Positions 7,881 through 14,032 of a DNA stretch of 14,032 nucleotides are shown in pieces. The stretch covers positions 1 to 14,032 of the forward strand of contig JANBPK010001721.1 in NCBI GenBank assembly GCA_027579435.1, written 5' to 3'. This DNA is from Candolleomyces eurysporus. Its lineage: Eukaryota; Basidiomycota; Agaricomycetes; Agaricales; Psathyrellaceae. Each line of letters begins with the position of its first letter. Position 1 is the first letter of the stretch. Under the pieces are notes generated by a model. The model ran no database searches, was not told the origin of the DNA, and saw only the letters and a program-made list of their open reading frames with translations. The position numbers were made by a program, and so were the translations under genes.

Positions 7881-8477
7881 ATGCCGTCAAAGACGAAAAC
7901 ATTTAAATCTGCCTATCGCGTACATTCAAAGGGCGCAAAGGCGATTCCTAAGTCTGGGGCCACCCCGACGTGTCGAGTACGGACTTCTATTTTTCATGCT
8001 TGTTTCACCCAGCGCTCATCCTCCAGCCAAGAATTCTCCGGACGGTGCCGCTCAGCAGGGGGCCACTCTCGCTTCTTCCAGCAAAGGGAGCCCAGCTCCA
8101 AGCCCAACTCCAAGCCCAATTCCAAGCCCAACTCCCGCAACCACGATCACTGTTTTTTTAAATGCCAGCCGTGAAGATATCCTCGTTGAGCGGGTTTTGG
8201 AGAGATACGACTCGGTTTGGGAAGACATTATCTACCTCAATGACAGGATACAAGCACGGTTCACCGAGTTGACGAGTTGCTCCAACGACATCTACACCCT
8301 TCATGCACACCTCAAGCAGCACAATTTTACGGCCCAAGAAAGACGACTTGCTCAGATTCTCGACACAGGTATGAACATCCCTGTCTTTGCTTCGTTCTGC
8401 ACGACTGAATGGTTCCAACAGTCAGAATCCGCGAGCCTAATGCGACGATAACTTCCAGAAAAGCGGTTGAAACGTGA
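7881..8477 (+). CDS. Small protein with a PSPTP linker, three exons
   Basis: The family is unknown. Exons are 7881-7969, 8013-8368 and 8422-8477. That is 501 nt, giving 166 residues and a TGA stop. Intron 1 is only 43 nt (GTGTCG...CCCAG) and intron 2 is 53 nt (GTATGA...CAACAG). The N-terminus is basic (MPSKTKTFKSAYRVHSKGAK). A Ser/Pro linker with repeated SPTP units follows, then an acidic, helix-prone domain (EDILVERVLERYDSVWED, and later FTAQERRLAQILDT). This layout of basic head, flexible linker and helical body resembles a DNA- or chromatin-associated accessory protein, but that is inference. Unspliced, the frame runs 7771-8451 with a poorer N-terminus and two N bases. The gene converges on the 8739-9329 gene. 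Confidence 0.6.
8096..8131 (+). repeat. Coding 12-bp tandem repeat, three copies
   Basis: CTCCAAGCCCAA occurs at 8096 and 8108, with TTCCAAGCCCAA at 8120. It encodes the PSPT/PSPI linker of the 7881-8477 protein. The 12-bp period keeps the frame, so copy-number change would only vary linker length. Confidence 0.9.
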
Positions 8478-8738
8478 GGTTGAAACGCTCTCCAATCGAT
8501 GTATATTATTTCTTGGAATTTACGTAGACTACACTTTCAACCTCAAGTCCGATGCCTTGTTCCTTCTAAGTCCCTCGTGGGAAAGTCACAGGATTTCTAA
8601 AATATCCTGTGGCTTTTGATGGCGCTGCCTTCTTTTGGAAATTGATCCGAATTGGGGAATCGCGCCTGCGCATTTCAGAGTCGACGACAGAAACAACATA
8701 TACAGAGGTGCTACAAGAAAAGAACGAGTTCCTATCCT
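8478..8738. other. Spacer between convergent genes, with a hairpin
   Basis: There is no coding signal that fits the flanking genes. An inverted repeat lies at 8587-8611: CACAGGAT pairs with ATCCTGTG around a short A/T-rich loop. It could be a secondary structure in either 3' untranslated region or the trace of a small inverted insertion. The open plus-strand frames at 8609-8888 are antisense shadows of the minus-strand gene. Confidence 0.45.
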
Positions 8739-9329
8739 CTAGCATATCGCTTGGCTACAGGCAAAGAAAGCGGAGCCGTCGTAATCAGAGGGAAGTGCGC
8801 TGGTAAGGCGTTCAATCGTGAGTTCAGCGTTTTTCAAGCTGACGTATTGCTTCCTGGACGTGTCCTTCTCCTCTCTTATAACGTCTAAAGCCATGTTGTA
8901 GTCGCTTTCCAATGCTTCAAATTGCTGTTCTCCCACTTCGAGAGCATCGCGTAAGTCCTGGAAGTCGTGCACAAGCGCTTCAACTTTTGCCTGAAACGCG
9001 TCAACCTGACACGCCAGAAGGTTCAAGCCCTTCTTCATCAATTCCGCGTGCTTCCCCATATTCGGGTCCACAGGTCTTGGTGCGAAGCTCGTCATCGGCG
9101 CCTGGAGCTGCTGGTTCAAAACAGTGATCTTCTTTCGAGACCTAGTCTTTCCTATGGTAAAGATTAACACGTCAAGAAGCTCCTAATACAAGTCTTGTTA
9201 CTTACCCTCCTGGACAGATGTTACCGGTGATCCCTGAGCACCAGGGAGTTTGTTCTCATCAGTCGGCTTCTTGCGACGTTTGATAGACGTGCGAGCCGAG
9301 GAAGAAAGGGAGGCAGTTGCTTTGGGCAT
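8739..9329 (-). CDS. Coiled-coil-like accessory protein, two exons
   Basis: The family is unknown. Exons on the minus strand are 9329-9206 and 9151-8739, separated by a 54-nt intron (GTAAG...CATAG). The total of 537 nt gives 178 residues and a TAG stop. The N-terminus is Ser/Thr- and Lys/Arg-rich (SIKRRKKPTDENKLPGAQG), like a nuclear targeting tail. Residues about 70-160 are dominated by Leu/Ala/Glu/Gln/Lys and almost free of Pro and Gly (AFQAKVEALVHDFQDLRDAL), which suggests a long coiled coil. The gene is divergent from the Plavaka transposase, with 331 bp between start codons. CACTA-type elements often carry a second non-transposase gene, so it may be an element-encoded partner. That is inference from position only. 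A final short exon cannot be excluded. Confidence 0.65.
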
Positions 9330-9660
9330 CAGAATGGGAATACAGGGATAATGGCTGGTACTCACCGTCTTGAGCCCATATATATGGGAGCGGAGCCCTG
9401 CAAGGTGCAGCGTTTCAAGTTGTCAAAGTTCCGTACGAGTCATCGCAAGTACAGGTTTCTGCTGCGGCGTCCAATCTATGTCATGTATTGCTGTAGAGCT
9501 GTAGAGTGTTGACAGAAAGAAGCCCATACGCAGTTGAGAGCGGGCTCATAGCTGAGAGCCCTTCGCAAGATCACTCCACCCTCTCTCATTGCTGGCTCGG
9601 CCGTGTCCCACAGTTCATATCTTAGCACCTTCGAGGACCTCCTAGATCCTAAACGTATCC
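9330..9660. promoter_or_regulatory. Divergent promoter region between accessory gene and transposase
   Basis: This 331-bp spacer separates two head-to-head start codons, so it should carry both promoters. It contains the perfect 14-bp palindrome CCCATATATATGGG at 9375-9388, about 46 bp above the minus-strand ATG at 9329 and the only TATA-like motif found. It also has an imperfect inverted repeat (GGGCTC/GAGCCC) near 9542-9561. No TATA box was evident near 9600 for the transposase, which may rely on an initiator. Confidence 0.45.
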
Positions 9661-12600
9661 ATGGCTTCGAGCGGGCATAGACGGAAACGCGACTGCACCT
9701 CCCTCTCAAGCAGTAATCTCTGCGGAGCCTGCGGAAAGTCGTTCTCAGCCTCCCACATTCTCGCCAAGCATCAAAGAAAGTGTCAAGACACTGCTCGAGA
9801 ATTAGAGGAGCTGAGAAGTCGGGCGATTCAATTGCAAGAATCAGTGAAACGCAGGCGGCTTGACGCAGCTGGCGCCTTTGAGAGCATTCGAGAGCCTCAA
9901 GCTGTAAGTGATACTAGCTGTTAATCATCCCCGCTCACAGTCCACGTCCTTATTAATTGTAGCATCTGAGTCGAACACTAGCAGCCGAAGGCCAACCACA
10001 TGAAACCTCGCCTCAAGACCAACTCGTGCAACATAACGAAGATATCCGATCCAACGAAGGCACCGATTCCCAAAGTTTTCCAGAGCCACGACCAGCAGAT
10101 GCTACTCAAGGTACGGTTGACTCATTAATCGAGGAGTATCCCTTAGTCTAACCGATGAACTCCTGAAGCTGAAGCCAGAATCCCGGTAGGAGCGTCGCAG
10201 AAGGCAGGACCCTTGCGATACTCTCACTCGACGATGGACTCCTTCGGGTTGAAGAAGCATTACTACTCCGACAAACTCCCGGTGCACGACCCCGACATGA
10301 AACAGACGAAACATGATCTCTATGACTCCCCATATCATATGCACCAGCCTGCAGATGATTTTGAAGCCCAGGCCAATGCCTCCGGAGATTCTGAAACGCC
10401 ATCCTTTGGTCCGTTTCCCAACCTATCGTCCTTTGAGCTGGGCGAATGGTTCTATGGTCAGGGCGTACAGAAATCTCTCAAGGACTTCAAGGCCCTCATT
10501 CAGCTCCTGACGAGTCCTGGATTCTCCATTTCCGACATCCAAAACACCAAGTGGAAAAAGGTTTTTCAAGATTTAGGAAAGAATAAGGAAGAACTCAAGC
10601 CCTCAGAGTCCGAATGGATTGATGATTCAGGGTGGAAGACAACGGACATCGAGATTGAAGTTCCTATCCATCATCGAATGGGTTCCGGGAAAGGCGTTGA
10701 GAAACACGTAGCTGGAAAGCTTTTTCACCGGAGCATTGTCTCAATCGTTGAAGAAAAAATGAAGAATGCTAGCGACTCAAGATTCTTCCACCATGACGGA
10801 CATGAACTGCTCTGGAGCCCCGACAAATCCGACAACTCCCCAGAAATCAGGGTTCTGTCAGAGTTCTACCACTCTGACGCCTTTCTACAAGCACAGAATG
10901 AGGTCAGGGATTCGCCTCCTCCCCAAATCAAGGGCTGCGATTTACCGCGTGTTCTCCTCGGATTGATGTTTTGGTCGGATGCAACCCACTTGTCCACGTT
11001 TTCGACCTCCAAACTTTGGCCACTATACATGCTCTTTGCCAACGAGTCAAAGCATCGAAGGGGCGCCGATCTGTGCAACCATGTTGCATATTTTGACGTC
11101 GTACGTACTACTTGGAATTGGCACTGTGGGGATACAAGAAACTGATTTCTTTCCTGAACTAGTTACCAGACAGTTTCAAAGACTACGTCACTGGGAGGAC
11201 AGGAGGCAAAGTACCACCCAACGGTTTCACGGCTCACCTCAACCGAGAGCTCTTTCACGCGCAGTGGGCGATTTTACTGGATGATGAACTCCTCAAGGCG
11301 ATCGAGGAAGGAATTGTAATAACATGTCGCGATGGAATCCAACGAAGGTTTTTCATCCGAATCTTCACATATTCCGCCGACTATCCTGAGAAGTATGTCC
11401 TACAACTTTTGTCCATTGGCCCATTTCTCCCCCCTTCCGCTGTCGTTCATGAGTGCCGTGCTGATTGGTTTCTTTAGAGTGCTCATAGCAACTATCAAAA
11501 ATCGCGGGGATTGCCCATGCGTTCGCTGTCTTGTCCAGAAAAAGAATCTGAGCCAGATGGGCACTCCTGAAGATATGACCTTCAGGGCGAATCACCCTCG
11601 GGTGGATGATGCGGAACGGCAGGATCGGGTAGAGAAGGCAAGAGGGGTCATTCAAGGTGGCGCTGCTGTCAATGGCAAGCCAGTTATGCGCGAACTGAAG
11701 AACGCTGAAGTTCCTACCGTTGTAAGTGAATGTCGGCCAAAGGCGTTGCTGTTTGAAAACTTACCAAGTCTCTGCACCATTAGAACGCCTTTTCCAAACG
11801 CCTACGCGCCTTGGGATTTGATATTTTCTCAGCATTGGTCGTAGATCTTTTGCATGATTACGAAATTGGTGTCTGGAAGGCGCTCTTCATCCATCTTATC
11901 AGAGTTTTAGAAGCTTCATCGACCGGGTCTGTCCTCGTGAATGAGCTCGATAAACGGTAGGCAGCCACTTCGCATTTCTGGAAGAATGGTGCCTAAACTC
12001 TCCACCGACTACCTAGTTATCGAGCTATGCCGGTATTCAACCAAACGATTCGGAAGTTCTCGTCCAATGTGTCAGAACTAAAACGCAGAGCAGCACGGGA
12101 CTATGAAGATCTGCTACAGGTAAGCCCACACTGCCGTCTTTGCAAATTTTTCTCTCACCGTTTTTCAGTGCTCTATACCGGCGTTTGACGGACTTTTGCC
12201 TGAGCCATTGAACGGAATCGTTTTGAAGTTACTATTCGTGAACGCTCGATGGCATGCCGTTGCAAAGTTGAGGATGCAAACGGAGCCGACTCTCGTTATC
12301 CTCGAGCAGGCAACAACGCTGCTAGGTGAACAGTATCGCTCATTCATCGAAGAAACGGCAAACATCAAGACCCTCGAGCTGCCGAAGGAGGCGGAAAGAA
12401 GGATGAAGGCAGCATCGAAGAAGTCGAGCAAGGCCAAATCTTCGCCGAGTTTCAGGATCGTTCAAGCCGCTAAAAGCTCAAGTTCCGTCCCCATCTTGTC
12501 GGAAAGAGGAGTTGCGATCGAAAGTAATGTTGCTCAAGTGCAACATCCTCCAAACGTCAGGGGCAATAAAACCACACGACGGGCTAAAAAGCTCAATATC

Positions 12601-14032
12601 TCAACGATTAAGTTCCACGTCATTGGACATTATCCTAAAGTCATCCGTTATTTTGGCCCTTCCGATTTGTTTTCCACCGAATGGGTATGACTCTTGCGGA
12701 GATGACTTTTCTTGTGTTTCACTAATTCGAATTACCAGGGCGAGCACTGGCATGGGAAGAGCAAAGGGTGGTCCAAACGCACCTCACGAAAGTTCATTCG
12801 CAAAGAAATATCCCAGCATGAACGTCGACAAGCGCGTGTCAAGAGAATCAGACGCCGAATTTTGTCCAATGCAAAGTCGGAAGAAGCTCGCGAACTCCGC
12901 GAGCAACAGGAGGCTGCAAGAAATCCCGATATCCACCATCACATCGGCCAATCTCGACAAAAAGCAATTCTGTGCACGAAATTCTTTCAAAACGGAAGCC
13001 TCTCAACGGATGTCGCATGCTCGGTGGGTAAACAATGTGCATCCCTTCGCCATTATACTGACAGCATCATCGGTGCAGTCCTTTATTCGAAATTTGAAGC
13101 AGCACCTCCTCCCCAGATTTTTTGCTGCAGCGGAACCAAATCTGGATGCTCAGCAGCTGAGTGAGGGGATCCAAGCTCAAGAGTGGGCGAATATTATTCT
13201 CAAAGACAATCGATTCTACTCCCACAAGATCATGAGGATCAAGTACACGGCCTACAACACAAGGCGGGACGAAGATATCATCCATCTCGACACGGATCGG
13301 TGTAACGTGATGCTCGTCAATCCAGAGTACACCCGCGGCTCTTCTTTGCACCCCTTCTTTTATGCCAAAGTCATCGGAATTCTGCACGCGGAGGTCGGCT
13401 ACGTCGGGAGTGTTGGTGGTTTTACGGGGTCTTATAAGTATCATACGATCGAATTCCTATGGGTTCGATGGTTTCGAGTTTGCCCGTCAACCGACATGGA
13501 GCTGGATAAAGCTGAGCTCCTCCCGCTCTCTAACCCGGAATCTCAAGGTTTCATCGACCCTAATCAAGTACTTCGGGCATGCCATATGATCCCCTGCTTC
13601 AAGAGCGGCAAGAGATACCCTGATGGGAAGGGAACGTCAGAACTTGCACAAGACGGTACAGATTGGAATGAATATTTCATAAACAGGTACGCAATCTGGT
13701 AATGCTAATAGTCGGAGCCAATCGGACTGACAAAGTCAATGGAACAGGTTTGTTGACAGGGATATGTTCATGCGTTACGAGTGGGGGCTTGCCGTTGGGC
13801 ATTTGTACACACACCATGATGCCGCGGCAGCCTATCGGGAGATTGTCCAAAACTCGAGTCCTAATAGTGGCGTGGTTTCAGAAATACCCAACATCGCTGA
13901 GGCATCAAATTCCAACTTAGGGAACAATCCCCTGATCGAAGAGGACGACCCACGAGGAGAGGGCGACCCACGGGGAGAGGGCGACCCACGAGGAGAGGGC
14001 AACCCACGAGGAGAGGGCGACCCACGGGGAGA
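9661..14032 (+). CDS. Plavaka-type (CACTA-like) transposase, 11 exons, 3' end beyond window
   Basis: This is a cut-and-paste DNA transposase of the Plavaka group, expected to act in the nucleus on its own element ends. Exons are 9661-9903, 9963-10135, 10179-11100, 11163-11392, 11478-11721, 11784-11956, 12017-12119, 12169-12684, 12739-13023, 13079-13686 and 13748-14032+. They give about 1,260 codons with no internal stop. An N-terminal C2HC finger (Cys21, Cys24, His37, Cys41) opens the protein. Conserved segments follow: HYYSDKLPVHDPD, ELGEWFYGQGVQKS, LPRVLLGLMFWSDATHLSTF with Asp406, CPCVRCL (Cys535, 537, 540), VVDLLHDYEIGVWKALF with Asp625, and near the C-terminus EFLWVRWF, FIDPNQVLRACHMIP and MRYEWGLAVGHLYTH. 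Asp406 and Asp625 probably belong to the DDE catalytic set; I could not place the Glu. Introns are 43-85 nt. The second (10136-10178) has an alternative, 10111-10189. The tail ends in acidic EGDPRG repeats cut by the window edge. Confidence 0.93.
9661..14032 (+). mobile_element. Plavaka DNA transposon, internal part, ends not located
   Basis: The transposase gene shows that this part of the window belongs to a Plavaka element. The left terminal inverted repeat and target duplication must lie left of 9661, possibly beyond the two small genes at 7881-9329. The right end lies outside the window. I searched by eye for a terminal repeat but cannot confirm one without its partner. The open coding frame over 11 exons suggests an element not long dead. 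Confidence 0.8.
13941..14032 (+). repeat. 18-bp coding tandem repeat, at least five copies
   Basis: Units of GAGGGCGACCCACGAGGA and close variants begin at 13941, 13959, 13977, 13995 and 14013, and the array continues past the window edge. Each unit adds one EGDPRG-type hexapeptide (EDDPRG, EGDPRG twice, EGNPRG, EGDPRG) to the transposase tail. Only single-base differences separate the copies, so the array is young and probably varies in length between strains. Confidence 0.95.

Noticed and set aside
8609..9167. Several plus-strand ORFs (65-78 codons)
   Set aside because: They lie antisense to the coiled-coil exon 8739-9151, which joins in phase to an upstream exon with an ATG.
12512..13702. 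Single plus-strand ORF of 396 codons as a separate gene
   Set aside because: Only its part from 13079 carries Plavaka motifs. The earlier part is out of frame with exons 8 and 9, and a 55-nt intron at 13024-13078 joins the correct frames.

Overview
The window looks like draft sequence from a basidiomycete, most likely a mushroom-forming agaricomycete. Every convincing gene is broken by short GT-AG introns (41-85 nt). One gene is a Plavaka-type transposase and another belongs to the DUF6698 family, both hallmarks of Agaricomycetes genomes. Six isolated N bases also point to a draft assembly. I joined the exons by hand from splice signals, phase and family resemblance. No domain search or RNA evidence was available.

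Left part (1-4.4 kb): about 1 kb without a recognisable gene comes first. An eight-exon DUF6698 gene on the minus strand follows (994-2527), with its own TATA box. About 900 bp of intergenic DNA separates it from a divergent plus-strand orphan gene (3443-4387). That spacer holds three degenerate direct copies of a roughly 170-bp unit, the third partial, followed by a clear TATA box.

Middle part (4.4-7.9 kb): this is a decayed, repeat-rich zone. It holds degenerate minus-strand reading frames and a candidate LTR with tandem repeats inside it. Abutting the LTR is the 3' exon of a plus-strand gene with a C2HC zinc-finger-like motif, which has no visible 5' part. A six-exon minus-strand orphan gene (5934-7142) comes next, then a weak minus-strand ORF (7438-7740).

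Right part (7.9-14 kb): two small genes of unknown family converge, 7881-8477 (+) and 8739-9329 (-). The second is coiled-coil-like and points away from a Plavaka (CACTA-like) transposase gene that starts at 9661. That gene splices into about 1,260 codons over 11 exons with no internal stop, and it runs off the window inside an 18-bp coding tandem repeat. It therefore looks structurally intact. The two small genes may be cargo of the same element, but the element's ends cannot be placed here.

No rRNA, convincing tRNA, CRISPR array or bacterial operon was seen. The most interesting items are the repeat-bearing divergent promoter, the apparently intact Plavaka gene with its repetitive acidic tail, its small divergent neighbour, and several orphan genes with unusually short introns.
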